DNA of 64,000 bases from Cytophagales bacterium (GCA_020402945.1 JADBYQ010000007.1:1-64000), one strand, 5' to 3'; positions 25,950-35,889 are shown, counted from the stretch's first letter. The notes: generated by a model from the sequence alone, not told the origin. Translations and numbers: made by a program.

Positions 25950-27971
25950 ATGGACTTTGAATTAACGAGTGAGTACGAACCCACCGGTGATCAACCTAAG
26001 GCAATTGAACAACTTGTTAAGGGCGTAAATGCCGGAGATCTCCATCAAACTTTGTTAGGTGTTACCGGGTCGGGAAAGACGTTTACGATCGCAAATGTTG
26101 TTGCCAAAACGAACAAACCGACTCTTATTCTAAGCCACAACAAAACGCTAGCCGCCCAGTTGTATGGTGAATTCAAGCAGTTTTTTCCACACAATGCAGT
26201 GGAATACTTTATCTCGTACTACGACTACTATCAGCCGGAAGCGTTTATCCCGTCCTCCAATCTTTACATTGAAAAAGACTTATCGATTAATCAAGAAATT
26301 GAAAAGCTTAGATTGAGTGCGACTTCTGCTTTGCTTTCCGGAAGAAGAGATGTAATCGTGGTGGCTTCTGTTTCTTGTATCTATGGTATTGGGAATCCCG
26401 AAGAATTTGGCAAGAATAGAATTCAACTAAAAGTGGGAGAAATCATTCCTCGCAATAAGTTGCTGTTTGCGCTAGTGGACATTCTGTACAGCCGCACCGA
26501 GGCAGAATTTAAACGCGGTACATTTCGCGTGAAAGGTGATACGGTAGACGTCTTTCTTGCTTACGCAGATTATGCACTGCGAGTATACTTTTTTGGTGAT
26601 GAAATTGAATCCATCCAATTGATTGATCCTGTTTCGGGAAAGAAGATTTCAGACGAAAAGCAAAGCGTTATTTTCCCGGCCAACTTATTTGTTACAGGAA
26701 AGGATATGTTGCAGCAAGCCATCCGAGAGATTCAGGATGACATGGTGTTACAAGTAGAAATGTTTGAAGGAGAACGAAAACACCTCGAAGCAAAAAGACT
26801 AAAGGAACGCACTGAATTTGATTTGGAGATGATGCGTGAGTTGGGCTATTGTAGCGGGATCGAAAATTATTCGCGCTACTTTGACAGGCGCAGTGTGGGT
26901 GCAAGACCTTTTTGCTTAATCGATTATTTTCCAGACGATTTTTTGATGGTAATAGACGAGAGCCACGTGACGGTGCCTCAGGTACGTGCCATGTGGGGAG
27001 GTGATCGATCGCGTAAAGTAAACCTGGTCGACTATGGATTCCGATTGCCCTCTGCACTCGATAACCGTCCTTTAACTTTTAATGAATTTGAAGCCATACT
27101 TGGACAGGTTGTTTATGTAAGTGCCACGCCATCAGAATATGAGTTGAGAAAATCAGAAGGCATCGTGGTAGAGCAAATCATTCGCCCTACCGGACTCCTC
27201 GATCCTATCATTGATGTGCGACCTAGTAAGAATCAAATTGATGATCTGCTGGAAGAGATAGATGAACGCGTAAAAAAGAAAGAACGCGTTTTGGTGACTA
27301 CACTCACCAAACGAATGGCAGAAGAGTTAACAAAGTTTTTGGAGCGAGCGCGCGTAAAATGTCGGTATATACACAGCGAAGTGCAAACATTGGATCGTGT
27401 AGAAATTTTGCGCGAGCTTCGTCTCGGTGTCTTTGACGTTTTAGTAGGCGTAAACCTGCTTAGAGAAGGATTGGATTTACCGGAAGTTTCTTTGGTTGCC
27501 ATATTAGATGCAGACAAGGAAGGCTTCCTTCGCAATCAGCGTTCCCTTGTTCAAACGATTGGCCGAGCTGCACGAAACGAAAACGGTAGAGTGATTATGT
27601 ATGCCGATCGGGTAACCGAATCGATGCAAAATGCCATTGATGAAACAAATCGTAGACGAAAAATTCAGCAAGACTACAATCTGGCCAACGGTATCACTCC
27701 AAGGACAATTTTAAAGTCTCATGACTCGATTCTAGGCCAAACAAAAGTGGCCGATTCCAAAAAAACACTCAAACGTTACTATATCGAGGACGAAGAAAAA
27801 TCGTTGGCGGCTGATCCTGTAACTGCGTACCTCACAAAAGAAGAACTCATTGCAATGAGTGACCGAACTCGAAAAGCGATGGAGAAGGCGGCCAAAGAAC
27901 TAGAATTTATGGAAGCTGCACGTCTTCGTGATGAATATCTGGCGATTCAAAAACTAATTGAGCAGAAGTAA
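25950..27971 (+). CDS. uvrB: Excinuclease ABC subunit B
   Basis: At 673 residues this is the normal length for UvrB, the DNA-damage verification helicase of nucleotide excision repair. Visible motifs are Walker A GVTGSGKTFT (near residue 40), the beta-hairpin region YYDYYQPEAFIPSSNLYIEKD, helicase motif II VIDESHVT, motif VI QTIGRAARN and the C-terminal UVR motif (about residues 635-670). The gene is single and convergent with the cyanophycinase-like gene; only 10 bp separate their ends. Confidence 0.97.
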   Translation: MDFELTSEYEPTGDQPKAIEQLVKGVNAGDLHQTLLGVTGSGKTFTIANVVAKTNKPTLILSHNKTLAAQLYGEFKQFFPHNAVEYFISYYDYYQPEAFIPSSNLYIEKDLSINQEIEKLRLSATSALLSGRRDVIVVASVSCIYGIGNPEEFGKNRIQLKVGEIIPRNKLLFALVDILYSRTEAEFKRGTFRVKGDTVDVFLAYADYALRVYFFGDEIESIQLIDPVSGKKISDEKQSVIFPANLFVTGKDMLQQAIREIQDDMVLQVEMFEGERKHLEAKRLKERTEFDLEMMRELGYCSGIENYSRYFDRRSVGARPFCLIDYFPDDFLMVIDESHVTVPQVRAMWGGDRSRKVNLVDYGFRLPSALDNRPLTFNEFEAILGQVVYVSATPSEYELRKSEGIVVEQIIRPTGLLDPIIDVRPSKNQIDDLLEEIDERVKKKERVLVTTLTKRMAEELTKFLERARVKCRYIHSEVQTLDRVEILRELRLGVFDVLVGVNLLREGLDLPEVSLVAILDADKEGFLRNQRSLVQTIGRAARNENGRVIMYADRVTESMQNAIDETNRRRKIQQDYNLANGITPRTILKSHDSILGQTKVADSKKTLKRYYIEDEEKSLAADPVTAYLTKEELIAMSDRTRKAMEKAAKELEFMEAARLRDEYLAIQKLIEQK

Positions 27972-27981
27972 AAGGAACGCG

Positions 27982-29007
27982 TTAGTTGACTTTCAACTCT
28001 CCGTCAATAACACTCCAATACTGATCTGGTGGCGCGACCGGTGTCTGGAGTACGTTTATCCCTTCAGTCCCAATTGCGCTACCTACGCGCGCATACAATC
28101 GCAGCGCCTTACCTTGGTTATTCCATATCAATTTTTTGCCACCTTCGCATTGCTCTGGTATCGAACCAGCAAACAAAAAATGCGCAGTTCCAGATCCAAA
28201 AACTTTAGTGCTTCCATTCTCTTCAATCGCGACAGCCGTTCTTTCATCTACGCCAATGCCGATGGGGGAAGGAACTGCGAAGTCCTTTATCAGACGTGCC
28301 ATAAAAGCCACATGCCTTCCCTGCCTGGTGCGTTGTGAATAATGCTGATCTGCAATTACATTTTTTAAAACAGCCACCAGAATAAAACTCTTGGAAATAC
28401 TTACCAATGGATCGTACGGATTGGTCAATGCCTCACTGGAAATAACACTGCCATTTTTCGCATCGAAAATGTACTCACTTAAAACAGCGCAGCCTGCACT
28501 TGTACCCCCAATTGGAACTTTCTTTGATTCAACGAGAAATTTAATTGCCTTTGAAACTTCTGTATCCGCCCAATACTTGACATAATTGCTTTGGTCGCCA
28601 CCCGCAATAAACAAAGCTTCTGCATTTCTAATTTTCTCTGATGCCTCTGCCAAATTCGCCTTGTCTCTCGAGTCAATTAAAAGTGTCTCTACCGAATTAG
28701 CATTCCCTAATTGTTTTATGTAATCGTTGTACCCGGTAGAACCAGAAGCACGGATCACTACAAAATCTCCTCCCCCGCTCTTGTTAATCATCCATTTGAT
28801 GGCTTCATCCACATCTGTTCCCCCGCCCATCAGCACGACACCAAATTGTGTAGTGGTCTGCACATCAGCTGCGTCTCCGGTGATTCCCAAGCTGATTGAA
28901 GAAGGTGTGTTGCCTGGATTCTGTGCACAACATTCTGTACCGGTATCGCACGAAATAAACGATGCAGCGATAAGAATGAACAGGTTATTCAGGCTAAAAT
29001 AATTCAT
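27982..29007 (-). CDS. Cyanophycinase-like S51 peptidase, exported
   Basis: The 341-residue protein belongs to peptidase family S51. The nucleophile motif is GTSAGCAVLSEY, with ALFIAGGDQSNYVKYW before it and IGVDERTAVAIEENG after it. The N-terminus looks like a lipoprotein signal (..ILIAASFISC), so it should act in the envelope. S51 members are serine exopeptidases such as cyanophycinase or dipeptidase E; the substrate here is unknown, and secreted forms are common in Bacteroidota. It lies 2 bp downstream of aspS on the same strand. Confidence 0.85.
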   Translation of the reverse strand: MNYFSLNNLFILIAASFISCDTGTECCAQNPGNTPSSISLGITGDAADVQTTTQFGVVLMGGGTDVDEAIKWMINKSGGGDFVVIRASGSTGYNDYIKQLGNANSVETLLIDSRDKANLAEASEKIRNAEALFIAGGDQSNYVKYWADTEVSKAIKFLVESKKVPIGGTSAGCAVLSEYIFDAKNGSVISSEALTNPYDPLVSISKSFILVAVLKNVIADQHYSQRTRQGRHVAFMARLIKDFAVPSPIGIGVDERTAVAIEENGSTKVFGSGTAHFLFAGSIPEQCEGGKKLIWNNQGKALRLYARVGSAIGTEGINVLQTPVAPPDQYWSVIDGELKVN

Positions 29008-29009
29008 CC

Positions 29010-30767
29010 TTATTTTATCTTCACATCAATGCTTAATTCTTTTAACTGCTCTTGTGAGATAGTTGAAGGTGTATCGATCATGGTATCTCTTCCTGCATTG
29101 TTTTTTGGGAACGCAATGAAATCCCTGATCGAATCGGCACCTCCAAAAAGAGAACAAAGTCGATCGAACCCAAACGCGATGCCGCCATGCGGAGGTGCTC
29201 CGTATTCAAATGCCTCCATCAAAAACCCAAATTGTTTTTTCGCTTCTTCTGGCGAGAATCCCAATTTGCTAAACATCAGTTGTTGAGTAGCGCGGTCATG
29301 AATACGGATTGAACCGCCACCAATTTCAGTTCCGTTCAAAACCATATCGTATGCATTCGCTCTTACTTTACCTGGATCACTATCAAGTAATCCCATGTCT
29401 TCCGGCTTAGGTGACGTAAACGGATGATGCATGGCGTGCCAACGACCTGCCTGGCCGGCAGGCAGGTATTCCAACAACGGAAAATCTACTACCCAAAGTG
29501 GTGCAAATTTGTTTTTGTCCCGAAGTCCCAATTGGTTCGCCAGGTGTAGCCGAAGCTCACCAAGTGCTTTCTGGGTTTTTTCTTTTTCGCCCGACAATAC
29601 CAAAATAAGATCGCCTGCATCGGCATTAAACTTCTGCGCCCATCGGCTCAATTCAATCTCATCATAAAATTTATCAACCGATGATTTGTAAGTGCCGTTT
29701 GCTTCACAGCGCAAGTAGATCAATCCCTTGGCACCTATTTGCGGTTTCTTTACAAACTCAGTTAACTCGTCTAGTTGTTTGCGGGTGTAGCTTGCACATC
29801 CTTTTGCACAAATACCAACGACCAGCTCGGCATCATCAAACACGACAAATCCCTTTCCCTTGGCCACATCATTCAGCTCAACAAATTTCATCTCGAACCG
29901 TGTGTCGGGCTTATCGGAGCCGTAATATTTCATCGCATCGTCATACGTCATGTGAGGTACTGACGGCATATCGATTCCTTTCACCGATTTGAAAAGATGG
30001 CGGATCAACCCCTCAAAAGTTTTAAGAATATCTTCTTGTGTGATGAAGGCCATCTCGCAGTCGATCTGGGTAAATTCCGGTTGCCGATCGGCTCGCAAAT
30101 CTTCATCGCGAAAACATTTTACAATTTGATAGTAGCGGTCAAATCCCGAAACCATTAACAGTTGCTTGAATGTTTGGGGCGACTGTGGCAATGCGTAAAA
30201 CTCACCGGGGTTCATGCGAGAAGGAACGACAAAATCGCGCGCGCCTTCCGGTGTTGACTTAATCAAAACCGGAGTTTCGACTTCAATAAAACCCAGACTA
30301 TCCAAATAAAGACGGGTTTGCTGAGCCATTTTATGTCTTAGCTGCAACCCTTCACGCACGGTTGTTCTGCGCAAGTCCAGGTAACGGTACTTCATTCGCA
30401 GATCTTCTCCCCCATCGGTTTGATCTTCGATGGTGAAAGGTGGAGTTTTGGAGGTGTTTAAAATCTCGAGAGAAGTCAATTTTACTTCAATATCGCCCGT
30501 TGGCATTTTATCGTTCTTGGAAAGGCGCTCGGCAACAATGCCTGTTATTTTGATAACATATTCCCTTCCCATGGTTCTTGCCAATTGAATCAAACTGGCT
30601 TCAGACTTGCCTTCTTCTAAGAAAAGCTGCGTAACGCCATACCGATCGCGCAAATCGATCCACAGTAAGCTGCCTTTGTCGCGCTGCCGTTGCACCCATC
30701 CCGTTAGGGTAATTTCCTTGTTTACATCACCAATTCGAAGTTCACCGCACGTATGAGTCCTTAGCAT
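29010..30767 (-). CDS. aspS: Aspartyl-tRNA synthetase
   Basis: The 585-residue class II enzyme charges tRNA-Asp. It has the N-terminal OB fold ([20 protein letters not shown]), motif 2 [16 protein letters not shown], the bacterial GAD insertion and motif 3 GIAFGFDRL. Oddly, the catalytic domain reads [20 protein letters not shown], where the PAGQAG residues are encoded by a 23-bp palindromic repeat (29445-29467) in place of a short variable loop. Frame and motifs are intact, so the enzyme should work. Confidence 0.97.
   Translation of the reverse strand: MLRTHTCGELRIGDVNKEITLTGWVQRQRDKGSLLWIDLRDRYGVTQLFLEEGKSEASLIQLARTMGREYVIKITGIVAERLSKNDKMPTGDIEVKLTSLEILNTSKTPPFTIEDQTDGGEDLRMKYRYLDLRRTTVREGLQLRHKMAQQTRLYLDSLGFIEVETPVLIKSTPEGARDFVVPSRMNPGEFYALPQSPQTFKQLLMVSGFDRYYQIVKCFRDEDLRADRQPEFTQIDCEMAFITQEDILKTFEGLIRHLFKSVKGIDMPSVPHMTYDDAMKYYGSDKPDTRFEMKFVELNDVAKGKGFVVFDDAELVVGICAKGCASYTRKQLDELTEFVKKPQIGAKGLIYLRCEANGTYKSSVDKFYDEIELSRWAQKFNADAGDLILVLSGEKEKTQKALGELRLHLANQLGLRDKNKFAPLWVVDFPLLEYLPAGQAGRWHAMHHPFTSPKPEDMGLLDSDPGKVRANAYDMVLNGTEIGGGSIRIHDRATQQLMFSKLGFSPEEAKKQFGFLMEAFEYGAPPHGGIAFGFDRLCSLFGGADSIRDFIAFPKNNAGRDTMIDTPSTISQEQLKELSIDVKIK
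29445..29467. repeat. Palindromic repeat inside aspS
   Basis: ACCTGCCT and AGGCAGGT arms flank GGCCGGC. It encodes the extra residues PAGQAG in aspS without breaking the frame. The same kind of CCTGCC..GGCAGG palindrome occurs between genes at 31908-31926, which marks it as a dispersed repeat rather than native coding sequence. Confidence 0.65.
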
Positions 30768-30852
30768 AGCAAAATGATTAAATTTGAAGGCGCAAATTAA
30801 TAAAAGGATATCTCTTGCGTTATTAAAAGATCAATCCACTAAGCTACTAACT

Positions 30853-31401
30853 ATGCCAAAATCAATCATTTTCCTCTGTGTTTTCCTGTTCGGTTTCAGC
30901 CAAAGTAAGTTGGTAAAGACAAAAGTGGCAGAAGGCATCACCGTTTCTATGCCCAGCGAGTTGACACCCATGACCCCGGACGACATTGTGCAACGCTATC
31001 CCTCCGTGCGGGCCCCGTTGGCTGCCTATACAAATAGGAATAGAACAGCTGACTTTAGTATAAACACGTCTGCCACCCAATGGCCAGACGATAATACTGA
31101 ATTGGCACAGAAATTTTTCAAATCAGGAATCACGAATCTGTTTGATCGTGTTGATTTTATTGATCAAGGCGTAAAGGAGATCAACAAACGCAAATTCATT
31201 TTTTTTGAATTTGAATCACGAGTAAACGGAAATCGGATGAAAGAGGGTGAACAGTCTGCCGTTTTTCGCTACACGTATATTCAGTATCTGATTAAGAAAG
31301 ACAGGGCGATTGTTTTTTCATTCTCTTGTCCAAAAGATCTAAAAAGTGAGTGGCAACCGATAGTACACGCAATGATGACTTCCGTGAAGTTGAAAGAATA
31401 A
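30853..31401 (+). CDS. Secreted protein of unknown function
   Basis: The protein has about 182 residues. ATG at 30853 starts a signal peptide (MPKSIIFLCVFLFGFSQS); an upstream in-frame ATG at 30784 would bury it. The mature part reads VAEGITVSMPSELTPMTPDDIVQRYPS and YTNRNRTADFSINTSATQW, with KKDRAIVFSFSCP near the end. The layout resembles PsbP/DcrB-like lipoprotein folds, in which a hydrophobic strand is followed by a long helix after LAQKFFKSG, but this is only a resemblance. It lies upstream of tadA, 9 bp away. Confidence 0.65.
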   Translation: MPKSIIFLCVFLFGFSQSKLVKTKVAEGITVSMPSELTPMTPDDIVQRYPSVRAPLAAYTNRNRTADFSINTSATQWPDDNTELAQKFFKSGITNLFDRVDFIDQGVKEINKRKFIFFEFESRVNGNRMKEGEQSAVFRYTYIQYLIKKDRAIVFSFSCPKDLKSEWQPIVHAMMTSVKLKE

Positions 31402-31410
31402 ACATTACAG

Positions 31411-31869
31411 TTGGAAATCTTAGCTCAAAAAAAATCGCACGAATACTTTATGCAAGAAGCCTTAAAAGAGGCCCGAAAAGCATTGGAGTTGGGCGAGGTG
31501 CCTGTAGGCGCCATTGTAGTTTGTCAAAACAAGATCATTGCGCGTACGCATAACCAAACAGAGCTACTGACTGATGCCACTGCACATGCCGAAATGCTGG
31601 CGGTTACGTCAGCTTCTTACGAACTGGGTTCTAAATACTTAAATGAATGCACGCTGTATGTAACGCTAGAGCCCTGCGTGATGTGTGCCGGGGCACTGCA
31701 CTGGGTTCAATTACAGCAACTCATTTATGGGGCAGATGACGTACAAAGGGGTTTCTCGATGCATCAAAAAAACCTGCTACACCCAAAAACAGAAATAAAA
31801 AAAGGCGTTTGTGTAGCCGAAAGCCAGGAACTGCTGAGTCAGTTTTTTGAAAGATTGCGAGATAAATAA
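31411..31869 (+). CDS. tadA: tRNA-specific adenosine deaminase
   Basis: The 152-residue zinc deaminase converts A34 to inosine in tRNA-Arg (ACG). The catalytic motif ATAHAEMLAV and the zinc cysteines in PCVMCAGALHW are intact, and the IYGADDVQRGFSM segment is typical. A TTG at 31411 gives the usual N-terminus (..SHEYFMQEALKEARKA), while ATG at 31450 is the alternative. It follows the secreted-protein gene closely. Confidence 0.93.
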   Translation: MEILAQKKSHEYFMQEALKEARKALELGEVPVGAIVVCQNKIIARTHNQTELLTDATAHAEMLAVTSASYELGSKYLNECTLYVTLEPCVMCAGALHWVQLQQLIYGADDVQRGFSMHQKNLLHPKTEIKKGVCVAESQELLSQFFERLRDK

Positions 31870-31907
31870 GGGCATCTCTAAAAACATAAAACTGAGTGTC
31901 AGACTGA

Positions 31908-31926
31908 GCCTGCCGGACAGGCAGGC
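31908..31926. repeat. CCTGCC palindromic repeat
   Basis: GCCTGCC and GGCAGGC arms around GGACA, next to TTGTCGAAGTC. It belongs to the short palindromes common in Bacteroidota intergenic DNA and is related to the copy inside aspS. Confidence 0.6.
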
Positions 31927-32018
31927 TTGTCGAAGTCGTTTGGAATATGAACAGCGACAAGTTGGTTTCCGATGGCTATCAGAGGCAACCTGACATGGTT
32001 TTTAAAGATGCCCATAAT

Positions 32019-32048
32019 AAAAAAAGGCCTCGTTCAGAGGCCTTTTTT
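32019..32048. terminator. Bidirectional rho-independent terminator
   Basis: An A-run, the arms GGCCTC and GAGGCC around GTTCA, and a T-run form a symmetric terminator. It lies just after the minus-strand 73-residue gene and downstream of tadA, so it can end transcripts from both sides. Confidence 0.85.
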
Positions 32049-32066
32049 GGTAGATCAGAATCGATC

Positions 32067-32288
32067 TTACACTTTTGTCTTCTTGATTTTCTTTTCGTCA
32101 ACGCGCTTTCCGCTACGGTGCTCGCCCAAGATGAGAACATCTTTGGTAGTCTCGTATTGTTTGGCAGCCTGGAACATAGCCACTTCAGTATCGCGAATTA
32201 GAATCATACCGCTTTTGGCGCCCTTGTTGCGCACTTCAATGTACCAGCCATCTTTCTTCTTTTTCGGTAAAATTGGAGGTCTTCCCAT
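32067..32288 (-). CDS. Small conserved basic protein
   Basis: The 73-residue protein starts MGRPPILPKKKKDGWYIEVRNKG and continues with GMILIRDTEVAMFQAAKQYE and a Lys-rich end. About a quarter of its residues are Lys or Arg, so it may bind nucleic acid. It has its own strong terminator at 32019-32048, which supports a real gene. No known domain was recognised. Confidence 0.7.
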   Translation of the reverse strand: MGRPPILPKKKKDGWYIEVRNKGAKSGMILIRDTEVAMFQAAKQYETTKDVLILGEHRSGKRVDEKKIKKTKV

Positions 32289-32535
32289 GTTTTTTGTGAT
32301 TTTATGGGCTAAAAAGCCCGTTTTGTGAAATGATGCGCGAAGGTACGGTTTTCAGGCCATTTTGGCAAACCATTGCTAATTGCCGGCAAAGGGAGCGGTT
32401 TTAGAATCTTGAATACCTAAATGACAATTTTGGGGTAAAAACGAGGATGTGAAAGACCAACGCACCAATACCGATAGTGACGAGATAAAACTTAACTTAG
32501 CGAACAACAAAAACTTTAAATGCTAAGACCGAATA

Positions 32536-34188
32536 ATGGCTAAAAAAGCAACCGAAACCGGAGTTATAGAAACACCTGTGAAATCCAAAAAGAAGGCGGA
32601 GCAAACGGCAGAAGAACCGCTCGAGAAAAAGCTCTGGAAAGCGGCTGACAAGCTCCGTAAGAACATGGACGCTGCCGAATACAAACACGTGGCGTTAGGT
32701 CTGATCTTCCTCAAATACATCTCCGATGCCTTTGAAGAACAATACAACAAATTAAAAGAAGGCAAGGGCGACTATCAAGATGCAGACCCTGAAGACAAAA
32801 ATGAATACGTGGCCGATAAAGTCTTCTACGTGCCACCCTCTGCCCGGTGGACATGGCTGCAAGGCCGCGCCAAACTGCCCACCATTGGCAAAGACATTGA
32901 CGATGCCATGGACGCCATTGAAAAAGACAACCCTTCGTTGAAAGGCGTATTGCCCAAAGTGTTTGCGCAAGAGAAGCTCGACAAGGCAACGGTTGGCGGA
33001 CTGGTAGACATGGTTAGCACCGCCACACTCGGAACGAAGGAAGCACAAAGCAAGGACTTGTTGGGTAGAGTGTTTGAATACTTCTTAGGCGAGTTTGCTT
33101 TAGCGGAAGGAAAGAAAGGCGGACAGTTCTATACACCCGAAAGCGTAGTAAAACTATTGGTTGAAATGCTCGAACCTTATGAGGGCAGAGTATTTGACCC
33201 GTGCTGCGGAAGCGGTGGCATGTTTGTGCAAAGCGAAAAATTCATAAAACATCATCAAGACTATTACCGCAAAAAAAGACCAGGCAAACCTCCCCTCCCT
33301 GGAGGGGCCGGGGGTGGGTCAGACTACATTTCTATTTACGGACAAGAGAGCAACCAAACCACATGGCGACTGGCCAAGATGAACCTTGCCATCCGTGGCA
33401 TTGACAGTAGCAATGTAAAATGGAACAACGAAGGGAGTTTTTTAAACGATGCCCACAAAGACTTAAAAGCCGATTACATCATTGCCAACCCACCGTTTAA
33501 CGACAGCGATTGGAGCGGTGATATACTAAGAACCGATGCACGATGGGTATACGGCACACCACCCAGCGGCAATGCCAACTACGCATGGATACAACACTTT
33601 CTCTATCATCTTTCTGCCAACGGTCAGGCAGGCTTTGTTTTATCGAAGGGTTCATTAACCAGCAACAGCAGTGGCGAAGATGTAATACGCAAAGCATTGG
33701 TAGATGCCGATTTGATTGACTGCATTGTAAACCTGCCCACCAAATTGTTTTTGAATACACAGATACCCGCTTGTCTCTGGTTCATGAAAAAGAACAAGGG
33801 TTCGACAGGCTCACCCCGGAAAGGACAAATCCTGTTTATGGATGCCCGAAACATGGGCTATCTGCTAAGCCGCAAAACCCGCGACCTAAGTGCAGACGAT
33901 ATGAAACAAGTTGCCCAAACCTACCACAACTGGCGTACAGGCGAAGGCGAATACAACGATGTGCAAGGCTTCTGTAAAAGCGCCACAGTAGAAGAAGTAA
34001 AAGCATTGAACTATGCCCTTACCCCCGGAAGGTATGTAGGTTTGGCAGAGGAAGAGGATGATTTTGTTTTTGCCGAACGCTTTGCCATGTTAAAAACCGA
34101 ACTAGAAAAACAAATTGCCGAAGAAGATGCGCTGAACAAACGGATAGCCAAAAATCTTTCCAACATTAAAATAGAGATTGAGGCATGA
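32536..34188 (+). CDS. hsdM: Type I restriction-modification DNA methyltransferase subunit
   Basis: The 550-residue HsdM methylates adenine in the target and forms the core with HsdS. It has an N-terminal helical domain ([20 protein letters not shown]), the SAM motif region [17 protein letters not shown] with [11 protein letters not shown], and the catalytic NPPF in [15 protein letters not shown]. Two repeat-like insertions are in frame: 33292-33318 (encoding [10 protein letters not shown]) in the loop after motif I, and 33801-33815 (STGSP) further on. The stop overlaps the hsdS start (ATGA). A Lys-rich N-terminal leader precedes the domain. Confidence 0.95.
   Translation: MAKKATETGVIETPVKSKKKAEQTAEEPLEKKLWKAADKLRKNMDAAEYKHVALGLIFLKYISDAFEEQYNKLKEGKGDYQDADPEDKNEYVADKVFYVPPSARWTWLQGRAKLPTIGKDIDDAMDAIEKDNPSLKGVLPKVFAQEKLDKATVGGLVDMVSTATLGTKEAQSKDLLGRVFEYFLGEFALAEGKKGGQFYTPESVVKLLVEMLEPYEGRVFDPCCGSGGMFVQSEKFIKHHQDYYRKKRPGKPPLPGGAGGGSDYISIYGQESNQTTWRLAKMNLAIRGIDSSNVKWNNEGSFLNDAHKDLKADYIIANPPFNDSDWSGDILRTDARWVYGTPPSGNANYAWIQHFLYHLSANGQAGFVLSKGSLTSNSSGEDVIRKALVDADLIDCIVNLPTKLFLNTQIPACLWFMKKNKGSTGSPRKGQILFMDARNMGYLLSRKTRDLSADDMKQVAQTYHNWRTGEGEYNDVQGFCKSATVEEVKALNYALTPGRYVGLAEEEDDFVFAERFAMLKTELEKQIAEEDALNKRIAKNLSNIKIEIEA
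33292..33318. repeat. Solo 27-bp repeat in hsdM, same family as the hsdR insert ends
   Basis: The sequence begins CCCCTCCCTGGAGGGG and ends GGGGGTGGG. It differs at only a few bases from the terminal repeats at 37737-37763 and 38158-38184 in hsdR. It is in frame and codes for Pro/Gly-rich residues in a surface loop. Confidence 0.75.
33801..33815. repeat. TTCGACAGGCTCACC repeat within hsdM
   Basis: This 15-bp word is a very common Bacteroidota intergenic repeat core; a related TTGTCGAAG form lies at 31927. Here it codes for the residues STGSP in hsdM, between KKNKG and [12 protein letters not shown], a position that is variable in the family. Confidence 0.4.
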
Positions 34189-35366
34189 GAGAATTTAAAG
34201 AAACTCCAATTGGTTCAATTCCTTCTGATTGGGATATAAAAACTTTAGATGAAATAAAATCCCCAGAAAAAAAATCCATAATCTCAGGCCCCTTTGGTTC
34301 AAATATTAGTGCGAAATATTTTGTTTCATTTGGCGTACCTGTTATTCGTGGCAATAATCTTTCACTTGAATTAGGAGTTAGATTTAAGGATAATGGTTTT
34401 GTCTTTATTACAGAAGAAAAAGCAAATGAACTTGGAACCTGGGCTATTGAGGAAGATATCATTTTTACAGCAGTTGGAACAATTGGACAAATCGGAATTA
34501 TAGAAAGAAACACGAAGTACAAAAAGTATATCATTTCGAATAAGCAACTTCGAATAAGAGTTAATAAAAGCTTAATTGAGCCGCTCTTTGCGTATTACTG
34601 GATAGCAAGCCCGCAAATGGTTGAAACAATCGAACAAAGAAATACTGGTTCGAGTGTGCCATTGATTAATCTATCAGTTCTAAAATCTCTTTTAATTCCA
34701 ATTCCATCTAAAAGTGAAAGAGAACAAATTACTGAATTATTAAGCAGCTTAGACGACAAAATAGACCTGCTGCACCGCCAAAACAAAACCTTAGAGCAAC
34801 TAGCCGAAACGCTGTTTAGACAGTGGTTTGTGGAGGAAGCGGAGGAGAGTTGGGAGGTTGGTAAGGTTGAAGATTTATTTCTTTTGCAAAGAGGATTTGA
34901 TCTTCCGGCACAGGATAGAACTAAAGGTATCTACCCAATAATTGCATCAAATGGAATTAACGGTTATCATGATGAATTTAAAATTAAGGGGCCTGGTGTC
35001 ACAACAGGAAGAAGTGGAGTTTTAGGTAAAGTAATTTATACACAAGAGGATTTTTGGCCGCTAAATACGACCTTGTTTATTAAAGAATATAAAATTGCTA
35101 CTCCCTTATTTGCCTACTTCTTTCTGAAAACTTTAGACTTGGAAACCCTTAATGGAGGTTCTGCTGTACCAACATTAAATAGAAATCATGTTCATGAGAT
35201 GGCAACGATAATTCCTAGTCATAGAGCAGTAATTGAGTTTGAGGAAATAGTTGCAGTCAATTTTCAAAAAATAAAATCTAACACTCAACAAATCTGCACC
35301 CTCACACAGCTACGAGATACCTTGTTGCCGAAGTTGATGAGTGGGGAGGTGAGGGTGAATAATTGA
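34185..35366 (+). CDS. hsdS: Type I restriction-modification specificity subunit
   Basis: The 393-residue HsdS has two target-recognition domains. Each begins with a similar phrase ([16 protein letters not shown] at the start, [16 protein letters not shown] near residue 225) and ends in a coiled-coil spacer. The central one is [35 protein letters not shown], and the last ends in [17 protein letters not shown]. The subunit sets the two halves of the recognition site. The C-terminal phrase occurs again, slightly changed, at 35806-35889. Confidence 0.92.
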   Translation: MREFKETPIGSIPSDWDIKTLDEIKSPEKKSIISGPFGSNISAKYFVSFGVPVIRGNNLSLELGVRFKDNGFVFITEEKANELGTWAIEEDIIFTAVGTIGQIGIIERNTKYKKYIISNKQLRIRVNKSLIEPLFAYYWIASPQMVETIEQRNTGSSVPLINLSVLKSLLIPIPSKSEREQITELLSSLDDKIDLLHRQNKTLEQLAETLFRQWFVEEAEESWEVGKVEDLFLLQRGFDLPAQDRTKGIYPIIASNGINGYHDEFKIKGPGVTTGRSGVLGKVIYTQEDFWPLNTTLFIKEYKIATPLFAYFFLKTLDLETLNGGSAVPTLNRNHVHEMATIIPSHRAVIEFEEIVAVNFQKIKSNTQQICTLTQLRDTLLPKLMSGEVRVNN

Positions 35367-35382
35367 AATATAATTTACCAAA

Positions 35383-35799
35383 ATGAAAGTAATTGCCTTA
35401 AGAGGAGAAGAAAATGCTGGAAAATCACACGCTATAAACATTGTCTATTCCTTGTTATTGCGTGATGGTTGGATACAAGTGCCAGGGCACTTTAGAGTTC
35501 TGGGTAATCCCAAATTTGAAGATGTTTTTGATGTACTAGAAAAGGATGGAATTCTTCTAGGCATTGTTGGAATGGGCGATTACCAAAGAGGACAAGCCAG
35601 TTTAGCAAAATTGATTGCTGAGATTATTAGCAAAGGTTGTACTGTGGTTATAAGTACTTGTCGAAATACTCCGGCAATTGAAAAGGCTATAAAAAATTAT
35701 CCTGACCATTATTTTGTAGATAAGACACCATCAACAGGACCTGAAAATCATAGAATTGTTAATACCATTGATGCACAACGAATGATAAATTTGATATAA
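35383..35799 (+). CDS. Small P-loop protein within the type I RM operon
   Basis: The 138-residue protein opens MKVIALRGEENAGKSHAI, with a Walker A-like GxxNxGKS motif, followed by RGQASLAKLIAEIISKGCTVVISTCRN, which may hold the Walker B strand. It looks like a small nucleotide-binding protein. It lies 16 bp after hsdS and is followed by duplicated pieces of hsdS and hsdR, so it is probably a cargo gene inserted into the operon. Function is unknown; an accessory or anti-phage role is inferred only from its place. Confidence 0.7.
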   Translation: MKVIALRGEENAGKSHAINIVYSLLLRDGWIQVPGHFRVLGNPKFEDVFDVLEKDGILLGIVGMGDYQRGQASLAKLIAEIISKGCTVVISTCRNTPAIEKAIKNYPDHYFVDKTPSTGPENHRIVNTIDAQRMINLI

Positions 35800-35805
35800 A
35801 AAAAG

Positions 35806-35889
35806 ATGCACCCGAGCCAAACTAAACTACAGGATACTTTGCTGCCCAAGTTGATGAGCGGTGAGGTGAGGGTGAAGAACAAAAAATGA
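35806..35889 (+). pseudogene. Duplicated hsdS C-terminal tail
   Basis: The frame reads [20 protein letters not shown] and ends RVKNKK before TGA. This matches the last 17 residues of the hsdS at 34185-35366 ([15 protein letters not shown]) almost exactly. It has no upstream hsdS sequence. The stop codon overlaps an ATG that starts an hsdR-like fragment. Confidence 0.85.

Noticed and set aside
31947..32328. Plus-strand frames across the terminator and the 73-residue gene
   Set aside because: They read through a strong terminator and antisense to the better supported small basic protein.
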